The notes below the pieces were generated by a model. That model was not told the DNA's origin. It saw only the letters and a program-made list of their open reading frames with translations, and ran no database searches. A program made the position numbers and the translations under genes. Below, one piece after another: positions 43,743 through 56,712 of a DNA stretch of 64,000 bases. This stretch comes from Pyropia haitanensis (taxonomy: Eukaryota > Rhodophyta > Bangiophyceae > Bangiales > Bangiaceae). How positions within the stretch are numbered: position 1 is the first letter of the stretch; each line of letters opens with the position of its first letter. Where the stretch lies: NCBI GenBank assembly GCA_008729055.1, contig SDUX01000002.1, positions 186,001-250,000 on the forward strand. The letters run 5' to 3'.

Positions 43743-45338
43743 GACGCGCGCGGCGGTCAGCTGCACAAAGCCGAGGAGCTTTGGGTCGATCCCCCGCCGC
43801 TCGACCCACCACTCGACGCGCGCCGGCGCGGCGGCCTGCCCCTTCCACAGCTCCCCCGCGGTGGTGACGGCCGGCGCGTACGCGCCGCGCCCCCCCCGCA
43901 GCGCCTCGGAGCGGTAGACGGGCGTCCAGCGGGCCTTTGGCAGCCCCCGGTTGAGCACGAAAAACGTCTTTTCCCGGTCCGCCGCCGCGAGCGCCAGCCG
44001 CCCCGCGACGCGCGACCGCCGCCGCGGCGGCGCGGGCGCGTCGCCGCCGCGCGTCGCGTACGCCACGTGGACGGTGACGGGGGCGGCCTCGGCGGGGGTG
44101 CGGTCCCGCCGGAGGTCGCCCGTGAGGATGAGCCAGCTCTCCTTGGCCTTGTTCACCGACTCGAGCGCGACGACCTTGCACCGGCCGACCGCGACGCACA
44201 CGTCCCACACCGTCGCGACGCCCTGGCAGATGAGCGCGTCGGCGCGGCGGCCACGCGGCCGCGCCGCCCACACCTGCACGAGCAGCTCGTCGTCCATGCC
44301 CCGCTCGGGCGTCACGTCGAGCACCGCCTTGGTCACCCACCGCGGGTTGTGCGTGTCGACGAGCACCTCGGTGCGGGCCACCTCCCGCCACGCGCCGCCG
44401 CCCGCCGGCCGCGTCGACACGACCGCGTACGGGTCGCTGTTGGAAAACGTGTCCGCCTTGGGCAGGTACTGGCACTCGATCGACACCTCCATCGCCGCGT
44501 CGTACAGCTCCTGCACGTAGCCGTTGCGCGCGCGCTCCGCGCCGCCGCCGCCGAGAAACTCAATCATCAGCGCCACGGGCTTGACCGTCTCCTCCACGAG
44601 CACCGTGCCGACCGCCTGCTCGCCGGGCGGCAGCTCCTCCACCCGCGTCACCGTCCGCCGGATGACCTGCCGCGACGGGCCCGACGCGCGCCCAACATTC
44701 CCATCCTCATCATCCGTGTAGACGCCGTCGCTCTCATCGTCGGCGGCGGCGGCAGCGGCGGCAGCGGCGGCGGCGGCGCGGCCGCCGCCGCCCATCGAGC
44801 GCCCATCGTCGGGGAGGCCCCCGACGCGCACCGTCGACGCCACCGACGGCACCGACGGCATCGACACGGTCGACGTGGTCGGCGGCACGGTGCTGGCGCC
44901 ACCACCACCACCACCACCACCACCACCACCACCACCACCGCCGGCGCCGCCTCTTAGCCGATGCGCCGCGGCGGGGGTGGGCGGCGCGGCCGCCGCGGCG
45001 GCCGCCGCCGCCGCCACCGCCGACGGTGACCGTGGCCGGCGGCGGCCGCTGCTGCCGCCCCCATCCGACGACACGCGGCTGCCGGCGCGGTCCAGGTCGG
45101 ACAGCGCGTGTCGGCCGCCGGCGGGTGGCGGCGGCGCCGCCTTGGCCGCCGCCTCCGACGTGGCCGCCGCCGCGGCGGCGGCAGTGGCGGCGGCAACGGC
45201 GGTGGGGGGGGCGCCGGCGGCGGCGGCGGGGGTGGCGGCGGCGGGGGTGGCGGCAGCGGCGGCAGCGGCGGCGGCGGCGGCGCGAGGGGGGGGGTGCCGG
45301 CCGGCGGCCTTTGCCCGCCGGACCGGCACGGCCTCCAT
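43557..45338 (-). CDS. Copine-like protein with tandem C2 domains
   Basis: Intronless, 593 residues from ATG 45338 (MEAVPVRRAKAAG). The first 220 residues are disordered: poly-Ala, Ser and a Gly run encoded by (ACC)n on the plus strand at 44901-44939. Then an acidic patch (DDESDGVYTDDEDGN) and VIRRTVTRVEELPPGEQAVG lead into C2A: VSIECQYLPKADTFSNSDPY, with SDPYAVV as the Ca-loop, and DTHNPRWVTKAVLDV. C2B follows with FFVLNRGLPKARWTPVY and LLGFVQLTAARV. This arrangement matches copines, Ca-dependent phospholipid-binding proteins, but the C-terminal vWA domain is missing; the protein stops at LLVSAE. It may be a membrane-recruited signalling or trafficking adaptor. Whether all Ca-binding aspartates are present cannot be judged. 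Confidence 0.75.
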
Positions 45339-47290
45339 GACGGCGGCGGCGGCGGCGGCGGCGGCGGCGACAGACGGCGACCGAGGCGACCGGCAGGGGA
45401 GTGCCGCAGACAGAGAGACGGAGGAGGGGCGGCCGGCGGCGGCCGCGGCAGCGTGCCGGCGCGTGGGGAAGACACACACCGTCTGGCCGCCGTCGGCGGC
45501 AGCCGCCTTGGGCGCGGACGGGAGCCGCGCGGGTGGGACGCGGGCAGACCCTATGGCCGCGGCAGGCGGGGGGGCGGGCGGGCGGGCGGGCGGGCGGGCG
45601 GGCGGGTGGGTGGGCAGGCAGGCAGGCGGCGGACACGGACGGACGGCGGCAGCAGCGGGCGGGGAGCAAGGGGGGGGGGTGGTGGGGGGGGACGGACCTA
45701 TCCGACGCAGCGCCACGCCGCCGTCGCCGCGTGCCGCCGCGGCGGTGGCCGCCGCGCCGCCGCTTTTGCACCGCCCCGCCGCGGCGGCCGCCGCCGCCGC
45801 CGCCGCCGCGGCCGTGCGAGCGGCACCCCCCCACTTGCACACCGCGGCGGTTGGGGGGGGATTTGGCAGCTCGCTCCCCCCCCCCTCCCCCCCCCCCCCC
45901 CCGCCCGGGCACTCCCCCTCCCCCACGCGCACGCCTACGCGCACGCCCACCAGCGCGGGCGCCCCCTCGTGGCGGTCGTTGCCACGCCGCGCTGGTGGCC
46001 GGCCGGCCGGGCGGGCGGCCGGGCGGGCGGCCGGGCCGGGCGGGCTGGCCCGGCCGGGGGGGGGGGCGCCGCGGCGGGGGGGGGGGTTTGGCGACCGCCG
46101 CCGCCGGTGGCGCTCCCGCCGGCCGGCGGCGCCGCGGCGGCCACCCACACCCACCCACCCCCCCCCCCCCCTTTCCCCCCGCCGCCGCCGCTGCCAGTGT
46201 GAGCAGCGGCGGGGTGCCACGGCGGGCGCGGCGGCTGGGGTAGTAGCGGCCGCCGCGGCGGTCAACGCCGCCGCCCTGCGGTCGCGCCGCAGGGCCGCGG
46301 GGGGGGCGGCGGGGTGGCGGCGGCCACCCAAATTGGGGCGGCCGCCGCCGCCGCGCGGCGGCGGCACCCCCCCCCCCCCCCCCCCCGCGTGCGCGCGCCA
46401 GCGGCGGCCGCCGCGGGGCGGCCAGTGTCCGCGGCGGCCGCCGCGGGCGGGCGGCTGCCGCCACGCCAGGCGTGCACGCATCGAGGCGGGCGGGATGGCC
46501 GCGGCGGGGGGAGAGGGGCGGGGGGGGAGGGGGGGGGGAGCCGCCGAGCGTACGGGGATGCAAGGGCAGCCCGCCCCCGTTTCGGCCCAAGCGTCGGGCC
46601 GTCACCGAGGGTCGGGCACGTCTCCCCCCCCACACCCCCCCCCCCCCCCCCCCCCCCCCCCGCCGTGGCCGCGGTGGCAACCGCCGCGCGGCGCAACGGC
46701 GGCTGCCAGCGTGGGCCCCGCCGCGCGTGGCGCCGCGCGTGCCGCGGCGGCGGCGGCGGCGGCGGCGCCACGTGTACTGTAACCGTCTCCCCAGAGGGGG
46801 TGCGCGCTGGAGGGTGGGTGTGGGAGGGGAAGAGGTGGGGGGGGGGGGGGGGGGGGGGGGGAGGGGAGGGGGGAGTGCCGACGCCGCGACGCCCGCGGGG
46901 GGGGGGGGGGGTTGGGCGGCCATAGATCGGCGGCGGGTGGGGGCGGCGGCGGCTGCCGCGGGGCAAACGGGAGCGGCGGCGGCGTTACAGTCCAGCGCCG
47001 GTGCCAGGGGGGGGGGGGGGGGGGGACCGACGCTGCGCGCCGCGCGGTCGGCCAGTCTGCCGCTGTGGTGGCGCGGGCGGCGGCGGCTGCGCACGCGCCG
47101 CCGCGCCGCGGCTCGCCGCGGCAGAGGCCCGCGGCCGCGGCGGCCGCCCGCGCCGGCGGCGGTGGCCGCGCGGGCGTCCCGCGTCGGCCGTTGCGGAAAT
47201 TGTGCCACGTAGAAATACCATTTCGGGATGGGAACCCGACGTTTGGGGGCGGGTTGTCACGGAATTCGATGATATTCTCCCACTTTTTGT
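45339..47290. other. Homopolymer- and GCN-rich spacer
   Basis: Upstream of the C2 gene. Contains a (GGCG)n/(GGTG)n microsatellite at 45571-45628, C-runs near 45880-45905 and 46620-46665, G-runs near 46830-46870 and repeated (GCC)n. Long ORFs on both strands are low-complexity. No supported gene. Confidence 0.4.
45571..45628 (+). repeat. (GGCG)n grading into (GGCA)n microsatellite
   Basis: Tetranucleotide repeat, interrupted near its right end by GGTG and GGCA units, suggesting an older repeat decaying from one side. Confidence 0.85.
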
Positions 47291-47706
47291 CTTTTTTTTT
47301 TTTTTTTTTTTTTGCAGAGAAGAGCGCGCTGCTGGCGCGGGCGGCCCGCGCGGGCGGCACGACCCCTAGCGAGGCTCGAGCGGCGTCCGCGTTGGGGGGC
47401 GGTGCGGCAAGGTCGCGGAGGGGGGGATTGTACGTGGTGACCGCCGCTGGTGAGGCCGCTGCAAGGGCGACCGCAGCGCCGGCGATGGGGGCAAGGCCGT
47501 GGCGGTGGAGGCGGCGGCAGTCTGTTGGGACACCCTGCCCGCGCCTCTGCGGGCGCGATGATGGCGGAAGGAGTGGCGCGTGTGGGAGGTCATCGCCGAA
47601 CAGCTGGCCGCTCTCGTTTTTGTATATTGGGGGGAGGTCATGGAAGGGGTCGGGTGGGCAGAGGTCGGCCGCGCCACCCGCCTCTGCTCCAGTTCCCGTC
47701 TGCGGC

Positions 47707-47976
47707 CATGGCCGCACGTACCGCTGCAGGTCTTACCGGCCGACGGTCTTTGCAGAGGCTCCGCTCCCCGCTGGTCGCAGTGCGCCGACCGCTGTCCCTA
47801 TTCATGCCGGGAAGCGCCCCCTTGGTGCTCCCGCTGCGAGCGCGTTCGCCGTGCCCGACGGCGACCTGTGTGGGTTCCGCTCCGTCTGCCTGCTTTGTCA
47901 CGAAAGAGCTCCCTCGGATGGCCAATCTTTCGAATAGTTCGCAGCCCTGTACAAAAAAAAAAAAATTCGTGAAACG
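47707..47976 (+). CDS. Candidate first exon of an organelle-targeted protein
   Basis: Weak. ATG 47707 opens MAARTAAGLTGRRSLQRLRS followed by PLVAVRRPLSLF, which has the Arg/Ser/Leu composition of a mitochondrial or plastid transit peptide, and continues through SACFVTKELPRMANLSNSSQ. A GTGGGTGCG sequence after KREV-coding DNA near 47977 could be a donor. Downstream I could not find the matching exon. The T22 run plus GCAG at 47292-47317 looks like a 3' splice site upstream of this region and may belong to the same transcript. Confidence 0.22.
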
Positions 47977-50900
47977 GGAGGTGGGTGCGCCGCTGCCCCC
48001 GAGCCCGACCCGCCTGGCACTGCAGAGACGCGGCGCGGCGGCGGCGGCGGTGGTGGCGACGGCTGGCTGTCGACGCGCAGGGGGGGGGGACGCGGCGCGG
48101 GTACGCACCCGCCCCGCGCCGGTGCGACCGCGGCGGTCCGTTGGGCGGCCGGCCGGTGCATCCCCGCCACGTGCGGGCTCGTTGGCGTCACGCGCGGCTC
48201 GTCCGCCCGCTTCCCTCCCCGCCTCCGCGCCCCCAACCGCCCGCCCGGCCCGTGCGGGTGACAGGGGAGACGCCGCGGAGCAGCGGTGGCCCACGTCGGC
48301 AAGTGCCGCCGGCCGTCGGTGGGCACCGCGGTTGGGGGAGCACGCGGCGGGGAGCGCCAGTGTCGGTGGGGCTGGGGGGGGGGGGGGGGGGGGGGGTCGA
48401 CGAACGTCCCGGGAGGGAGACGTGTGGAGGCTCCACGACCGCGCTCGCCGCGCGCCGGGTGGTGCTGGTTGTTTGCCGCGACGGTGCCGCTGGCAGCGTC
48501 GATGGGCAGCTTACCCACTCCGCGGCGTGCGGCGCTCTGGACAAACGACGTAGGTGGGACGAGGCAGCGGCCGCGCCGCGCCTCTCCCCCCCCGTTTGCT
48601 GTTCGCTCTCACTTGGTTGTCCGCCCCCCGTGCCGGCTCGTCTCCCCTTGGTCGCCCTATCCCCCTTGGCTGTCCCCAGCCGTTGCGGCGACGGGCGGCC
48701 CACCCGCCTGGCGGCCGACCCGCCTGGCGGCGAGCGAAGCTCCGCACGAGCGACGTGGGAGGAGGGGAGGGGGGAGGGGGGAGGCGGCGCCGCGCCTCCT
48801 CCCCCCACCTCGTTTGCTGCGCCCTCCCCTCCTTGACCGTCCTCGCTTGTGGCCACCCCACCGGGGGTGCACCGGCCGCCACTCGGGCGCCTACGCCCGC
48901 AGGGGAGCCCCAATGCCCGCACGACCGCGAGGCGGGGGGCGGCCGGTACCCCGGCCAAGGCAACCACAACAACCATCGCGCAGGCCAAAAAAGAACGGGA
49001 GGGGGGGGACGCCCCCGTAAGGCGGCACGGCGGTGGGGAATGGTGGCGTCGCGGGCGGTCGGCGCGGCGGCCGCCCGCCACCCACCCCGCCGGTGACGCT
49101 GTCGAGGTGCTCGCGTCGCGTGGGGGGGACGAGAGAGCTCAGTGGGAGGGGGAGGGTGAGGGAGCAAACGCTACGCACCGCGGGCTAGCGGGCTGGCTGC
49201 CAGGGCGTGGTCTCGGGGGGGACACTGACGGGGCGCGGCGGCGCGGGGGCGTTCCCCCTGCTCGCCGCGTCGCCGTCGCCAAGCGCGCCCGATCATCCAT
49301 GGGCGGCGTCGCCGTGGCGCTCCGCCCTCGGTCGTGGCCGTCGCCTCCCCCCCTTTTCGATAGGTGCCGCCACCTGCCCTCCTCTTGCTAGTGGCCGTCG
49401 TGTCCCCCCCTTGCTCGTGGTCGTCGTCACCGGTGCGCCGTCGGCGCCCGGCGGCACGGGCGCGGATGGCGACGTGCCGAGCTGGCGGGGGCGCCGCCGC
49501 TTCGTCGTGCGTGATCCGATTGTTTGACAAATCCGATTGTGTCGGTGCGGGTGCGGTCGTCGGACGGCTGGAGGGGGCGATCCACGTGGCCACGGCGCCG
49601 TGCGTGAGGCAATTGACTGGTCGACCGCTCGACGCGCAGAGCAACGCTGTCGCTCCGTCGTCGGTCGCGCTGACTTCCGCCCTGCTCGCCGTCGTCGGTG
49701 TCTGCCGGCGTCTGCCGGCGTCGTGGCCGTCATCTCTGGGGGCGGCTGCGCCTGATGCGGCTTCGTGGTGGCTGTCCCGGCATTTGTTGTGTCGATTGCG
49801 GCGTGCACCCTGGGCCTGTGTTGTTGTGTAAACGTTCCGCTTTGACGCTGTCCTGCTCGCCGTGCCAGGAGTTGTGCTCCGCCCGCCTCGGTGACGCGCA
49901 TCTCTGCGGCCGCCTGAGGTTGGTGCCCCCCCCCCCCCCCTTTCCGCTCGCGTCACTCCTCCCCCCGTTCTTCTCAATGTGATTCTGCTCGTACTCTTTC
50001 GTATGTGTATGCCTCGGCCGTCCCCTCCCCCCCACTCCCCTGCTCTCTCCCTCTCCTCCCCTGCTCAAGCGACGCCCACACGTGCCCCCGCGCAGATGCT
50101 TTCTGTGTCTGCGCGCATTCCCATCGGTGGCGGCGGTGCTCTCTCGACCAGAGGGAGCGCCCGTGCAAGCCCGCCCCGCCGGGTTTGTTCTGCGGGGCTG
50201 CGTGTCCTGTTTGTGGTCTGTTCGCGAGAGGGACCGTGGCGGGAGCCACGGGGAAGCGCGGGTCAGCTGCGTGTGGGCTGCGCGGCCACCCCGGCTGGGG
50301 TTGGCCGCGCACCTTGACCCACCCGCACGCGGCGTTACGCGGGCGTCCACATTTCCCCCTACCTGCTGGGGGTCGTTCTGTTTGGGGGGTGCCTCTGCGT
50401 TGTCTCTTGCATTGTGTGTGTGTAGGGTCTGGTGTGTCGATGTGGGTTGTATCCTGCCAAGATGACAGCTTGTGTTTTTTTTTCCTTGTTCTTTTTCATC
50501 CCTTTGCTCTTTGGTCTCCCACCGCAGTCCCCCACCCCACTGGCTTGTCAAGCAGTCTGCTCTGTGTGGCCGCTCCGCTCTTGCCTTCTCTGCCCTTGCT
50601 TGTTTTGTACTGCGATGTGTGGGCCACCCCGGTAACAATCCTCCGGCGCGCTCTTCACGCGCCTTGTGTGGTATACGCCCGGGGCACAGTGACGTGGGTC
50701 GAGGCAGCCCTGCTGCATCGCACCCGCACACCGCCCTCTCGGACCGTGCCCGTCGCGCATTCTTCATGCGACTGTTGCAGTGTGGGGCAAGTGGAGACAT
50801 TGTAGTGCTAGAGTGCGGGGTTAGTGGGACCGCTGTGACCGTGTTCGTTCATGTGCCGTTTTTGCGATGCTCGACCCGTTGCAGCAAATGTTGGGGTTGT

Positions 50901-51979
50901 AAACGCACAGATGTTGGCTGCATCGGTACAGCGCGCAGCATGATGGGCTTGCAGCGTTGTAACATGGGATGAAGCAGACGTCACAGCATCCTCGTTTATC
51001 ATCAGCGTCTCACAGGCTCGTGCTTCCTGTGCCGCGATCGGTCTGATCGGCGGCTCAAGAAGTGGCAGACATCGGGTGTAGTTTACGTCATTCGCATGGA
51101 CCATGTGTTCAGGCGAGAGCTTTACGGATCTGACGCTAGAAGAGAGCGCTGTGGCCCCAAATGGTTGACGCTCTCGTGAAACCCGCGCACCGGAACCGCG
51201 ACAGACCGGAAAGGCCGCGTCCCTCTGAAGACCACCACGTCCAGATGCAGTACAACCAGATAGTAAAAACACAAGCCACGACCAGGAAGCATGTACACTC
51301 ATTGCGGCGCCCGGCAGAAATAGGAGAATCCCACGGGGCAATTATAGAGGGAGATGGTTGATGTTGCACCAGGGTTGAATTAGTTTGGTGTCATCTGGGT
51401 CCACGACCGACATTGAACGTCGGCGTGGAACGGAGAAAACTGGTGCGTGGAGGGCGGCAGCGTGAGCACGAGGAGGCAGACAGACCAGAGGGGGGCGGTG
51501 GATCCACGGAGACAACAACAAAGACAGTGGGCACGAGCAGAGTACACGTCGCCAGAGCCAACCGTAGGCCAGTGCGGGGAAGCGGAAGAAGTGAAGCGGC
51601 ATCGCTCAGTGGTTTATGGAGACAACCTCGACGAGTAGACAAGAGGACGACAGCATGGAAGCGCCACTGCATCCACAACCATACTGTCACGGCTAGCAGC
51701 AACAGGACGGGACGCATCGGCCTCCATGTAGACGCGCCACGTGAACATGGGCGGCAACGGCCTCGGTGCTGATCATTCCCACCGCTTCAAACACCATCGT
51801 CACCACGTTGCGGACGCCACCACTGTGTCGTAGTGGACGGCGACGGAGCTGCCGCTCTTGAGCTGCGATCGGGCCGGCCTCGCGGGTCTGGGCCACGTAG
51901 CACATTCATCGTGATCAAATCGAAATGGACTTGACGGCACACTGTCTACCAATTCTACCGGCAGAGCAGGCGCGCCAGC
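47977..51979. other. Spacer with an island of lower GC; no supported gene
   Basis: 48000-49900 is GC-rich without a recognisable domain. 49980-51950 is much less GC-rich and nearly free of homopolymers. Inside it a plus-strand stretch at about 50060-50330 reads Cys-rich (DAFCVCAHSHRWRRCSLDQR, GLFCGAACPVCG), which could be a zinc-binding exon, but its flanks do not splice convincingly. 50640-51900 has no coding signal or RNA fold that I can name; it could be an old mobile-element remnant or an unusual non-coding transcript. Confidence 0.35.
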
Positions 51980-54900
51980 TCATTCGTTTGCCATGACCCA
52001 GGATCGCCCGCCGTCGGCAGACCCGCCCCGCGCGTCTGCCGTCCTCCCGTCCGCCCCACGGCCCCGGCCGCGGCGGGCCGACGCGCGTCCCGTCGCCGCG
52101 GGCGGCCGTCCCCGCGGCGGTCGCCCCCACTGGTTGCTGGCACTGCCCACGCAGGCGGCCGCGCCTGGGTCCCAATGCCCCGTGGTCCTTGCCGGCGACC
52201 GTCGGCGGCCGCCGCCGCCGCCGCCGCCAGCCGCCGCGCGCAGCAGAGTCGAGGGCGGACGCTGTCGGCAGCGGCGGTGGCGGCGGTGGGCAGACGCCAG
52301 GGCGGGGGCGCCCCTGCCGCCGGCGCGCCCGCTTGGCACGTTGTTGGCGACAGCAGCACCGGCTCGGGGGGGAGGGGGGTGGGGTGGGGAGGCAAGGAGG
52401 CAGAGCAGAGGGGGAGCTGCGCGCCCGGCAAGAGCAGGGGCGGCGGGACCGCCGACGCGCCGCCACCGGCGCTGCCAACCAAGGCGGTAGTGACTGTACA
52501 GGCACCGTGGCCGACGCGGTCTCGTCTGGTCGGTCCACCCTCGGGACACGCGCGGCCGCCGGCGGTCACGCGTCGTCCCCCCCCCCCCCCCCCCCCACGG
52601 CAGGGGCGGCCTCCTCGTCCGCGTCGGCGGTCCCCCCCCCACGCCCTGCCACGCCGGCACGCCCCCGGCCGCCGCCTTGGCGTCCACTCCCCCCACCCCC
52701 GCGGTGGGGCGGCCGCCGCCGCCGCCGCCGCCCACGTTTTCCTTGTCCGCCCCGCCACCCTCGTCGTCGTCGTCGTCGTCCGCGTCCGAGTCGGCAGCAC
52801 CCCCCCCCACCCCTCCTTCCTCCGCCGCCGCCGCCTCCACCACCACCGCCATCCCCGCCGTCCCCGCCGTCCCCGCCGCCGCCGCCGCCGCCGCCGCCGC
52901 GGCGGCGGCGGCGGCGGTGGCCTCCGCATCCCGCCCCTCCCCCCCCCCCCCACCGCCGTCGGCAGCACCGACCGCCGCCGCCCCGCCGCGGCGGCGGCGG
53001 TGGTGACCTCTACAAACTCCGCCTCGAGCACCCGCAGCTGGAGCTGGAGCTTGGCCGCCGCGCAGTCACGGCGGCGGAGGCGGCGGCGGAGGTCGGCCGC
53101 CTCGGCCGCCGCCGCCGCAACGCCGTCCGTAGCGGCGGTCGCGGCGGCGGTGGCGGCGGCCGCCTCGGCCGTTGCCGCCGCGAGGGCGGTTTCGAGTTCC
53201 ACCACCCGCGCCGGGGTGGCGGCCGTGGCGGCGGCGGCGGCGTCGCCCTCCCCCCCCAGCCCCCCCCCCCCTTGCCGCCCGTCACGGCGGCGAGTGCCCC
53301 CTCCAGCCGCCGCACCCGACTCGTCAGCCGCTCCACATCCCGCTCCCGCCGGGCCAGCCGGTCGCGCATCCCCCCCAGCGCGCCCGTCCCCGCCGCCACC
53401 TCTGCCAGCCGCGCCTCCAAGTACGCGTTGCGCTCCGCCTCTGCCGCCGCCGCCGCCACCACCGCCGCCTTGTCCCGCAGCCACGCCGTCGAGTCCCGAA
53501 ACGCCGCCGCCAGCCGCGCCTCGACGCGGTCCAGCTCGGCCGTCACCGACCGGACGAGCCGCGCGGCGGCCTTGTACCGCCGCGCCTTGGCGCGCAGCCG
53601 CGTGGCGGTGGCGGCGGCGCGGCTGGCGGCGGCGGCGGCGGCGGCGGTCGCGGCGGCCGCGGCGGTCGTTGCCGCCGCGTGGCCGGCGGTGGCGGTTGTT
53701 GCCGCCGCGGCGGCGGCGGTGGCGGCGTCGCGGGCGGCCGCGGCGTCGGCGGTGGCGGCGGCAACCGCGGCGGCCGCCGCCGCGCAGTGGCCGTCGCAGG
53801 GGGGGGCGGGGGGGCGGGGGGGGGTGTGCCCGCCGCCGCCGCCGCGGCGGCCGCGGCGGTCGCGGCGGCCGCGTCGACCGCGGCGGCCGCGTCGAGCGAT
53901 GCGGCGGCCGCCCGCGCGGCGGCCACCCCCGCCTCGGCCACCGCCGTGGCGGTGGCCGCCTCCGCCGCCGCCACCGCCGCCGCCGCCGCCCGGCGGTCCG
54001 CCGCGGCCACCCCGTCGGCGGCGTCGGCCGCCACCCCCACCCCCACCCCCACCGCCGCCGCCGCCGCCCGCGCGGCGGCAACGCCCGCGTCCGCCACCGC
54101 CGCCGCGGTGGCAGCGTCCGCCGCGGCGGCACGCGCGTCGGCCGCGTCGGCACGGCCGCCCGCAACGGCCGCCGCGGCGGCCGCGACGCCCGCCTCGGCC
54201 ACCGCCACACGGGTCGCGGCGTCCGCGTCGCGCGACCGCGACTCGGCCGCGTCCGCGCGGGCGACCGCCGCGGCGACCGCGGCGGCGGTCACGGCAGTCT
54301 CCCCCCCCCCCCCCCCGCCCCCCCCTGCCAGCGGCGGTGGGTGCTCCCCCCCCCCGCCACCGTCGCCGTCGCCGCCGCGGCGGCCGCCGCCGCCGTCGCG
54401 ACCGCCGCCTCTGCCGCGACCGCCCGCCCCTTCCACGCCGCCCGTGACGCGAGCGCCGCCGCGTGCTCCGCCCGCACCCGCCGCACCACCGCCGTCACCG
54501 CGTCGACCCGGCCGGCCGCCTCGACGGTCGCGGCGCGGGCGGTGGCGGCGACCGCCGTTGCCGCCGCCGCCCGGTCGGCGGTGGTGGCGGCGGCGGTGGT
54601 GGCGGCGGCGGCGGCGGCGGTGGCGGCGCCCGCGTCGGTGAGGGCGGCGGTGAGGGCGGCCGCGTCCGCGGCGGCGGTCGCGGCGGCGGCGGCGCGGGTG
54701 GTGGCGAGCTCCGCGCGGAGGGTGGCGATGGTGGTGGTGGCGGCGGCGGTGGTGGTGGCGGCGGTGGGGGTGGGGGTGGGGGTGGGGGTGGTGGTGGTGG
54801 TGGTGGTGGTGGGGGCCGCCGCGCCACCGCCGGGGGGGGGGGTTCCGACGCCGAGGCGCGCCCCCGCCGACCGCCGCCGCCGCTTGCGTGCCGCCACGAC

Positions 54901-55017
54901 GGGCGTGCCGCGGGCGTCCCCGTCGCTGCCGCCGCCGCCGCCGCTGCCGCCGCCACCCCCGCCGCCGTCCCGGTCCGACGCCGCCGCGTCGTCCCGCGCA
55001 CGCACGCGGCGGGTGCG

Positions 55018-55055
<38 letters not shown>

Positions 55056-56680
55056 TGAGGGCGTCAAACTTGGCCGCAAACGCCGCGACGCGCCGCGCCG
55101 TCGCGGCGTCGGCGGCGGCCGCGGCGGCCGCGGCGGCCGCCGCAGCGGCCGCGGCGGCGTCGCCGCCCTCGCCGGCGGTGCCAACCGCCGGCGGGGCGCC
55201 CCCCCCCCCACCGCCGCGGCCGCCGGTCCCGCGGCGGGGTCCCTCCCCCCGGCGGGGGTGGGTGCCCCCCCCCCCCCGCCCCCCCCCCCTCCCTCTTCGC
55301 CGCCTCCCCCCTTTGCCGCCGCCGCCGCCGCCGCCGCGGGCGTGGCGGCGGCGGCGGTGGCGGCGGCCAGCGCGGCGCGGAGGCGCTCAATGGTCACGGC
55401 GGCACGGCGGAGCTTGGCGCGGTCGTCCAGCCACTCGTTGACGGTGGACACGTTGGTGACCCGCGCGGCGCGGGCGGCAAACCGCAGCGTCCCCGCCGTC
55501 TCGTCTGCCGCCGCCGCGGCGGGTGACACGGTCGCGACGACGCCGGCGCGGGCGTTGCCGCCCAGCGCGGGCTGGAGGATGCGCGTCAGCTTCGAGTCCC
55601 GGTACGGGATGTGGGCGACCGCGTCGGCGGCGCCACCCCCACCGCCACCACCACCACCACCACCACCACCACCACCACCCGCACCAGCGGCGGTGGCGGT
55701 GGTGGTGGTGGTGGTGGTGGCGGTGGCAGAGGCGGCGAGCTTGGCAATCACCGTGCCGAGCGTGAGGAGGCTCTTGTTGATGTGGCCGCCCTCCTTGAGC
55801 CGCCGCCCGCCCGCGCCCGTCGCGGACGCGCGCTCACTGCCGGCAAGGTCCACCAGCGACAGCGTCGACGCACAGACGGCAACGCCGTCACCCGCCGCGG
55901 CGGCACGGGCGGCCGCCGCCGCGGCGCCCGCGTCGGGGTCTGCCGCCGCGGCGGCGGCCGCGGCGGGCGCGCCCGCCGGTTTGGTCGGCGGCGGCCGCCG
56001 CTCCCGCGACTCGATCCGCAGCGTAAACACCGTGTGCGAGCGGCTGCTCCGCTCGTTCATGGCGGTATCCCCCACCGCGCGGCGTTTCTCGCCCGCCCCC
56101 AGCAGCGCGAGCACCTCTGCCGGCCGGGCGACGGTCTCCTGGCGGGCGTCCACGTACACGCGGCCGGTCCAGTCCTCGTGCACCTTGAGGTGCTCGCGGC
56201 CGCCGTCGAGGAGGTCGTTGATCGCCTCGTTGTAAATCTCAATGTACGACGCGCGGAGGAGGAACTCGCGGCCCGCCGCGCGGCGGACCGCGTCAAAGAC
56301 GCCCGTGATGGCGCGCGCGGTGACGCCCGGGTCCGCCGCCGTGCCGAGCATGGTGTGCGTCTTGCCCGACGCGGTCTGCCCGTACGCAAAGACCACCCCG
56401 TTGATGCCACTGACGGCGGCGCGCACGATCGGCGCCGCGACCGCCGCGTACACGTCCGCGTTGGTGCTGCCGGGAAGGAACAGGTGGTCGTACGTGTAGC
56501 TCACCCCGGGGGGGGCGCCACCACCACCACCACCACCACCACCACCACCGCCACCACCGCCACCGCCACCGCCGCCGCCGTCAACGGCGGCTGCCGACAG
56601 GCCAAAGCCGCCGCCGACGCCGCTACCGTCGCGCGGGACGCCGCCGCCCCCCCCCCCCCCCACCCCCACCACCACCGCCA

Positions 56681-56712
<32 letters not shown>

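Noticed and set aside
50979..51070. Possible C/D-box snoRNA on the minus strand (TGATGAT)
   Set aside because: A box-C-like sequence is present but no CTGA box D at a suitable distance or terminal stem was found.
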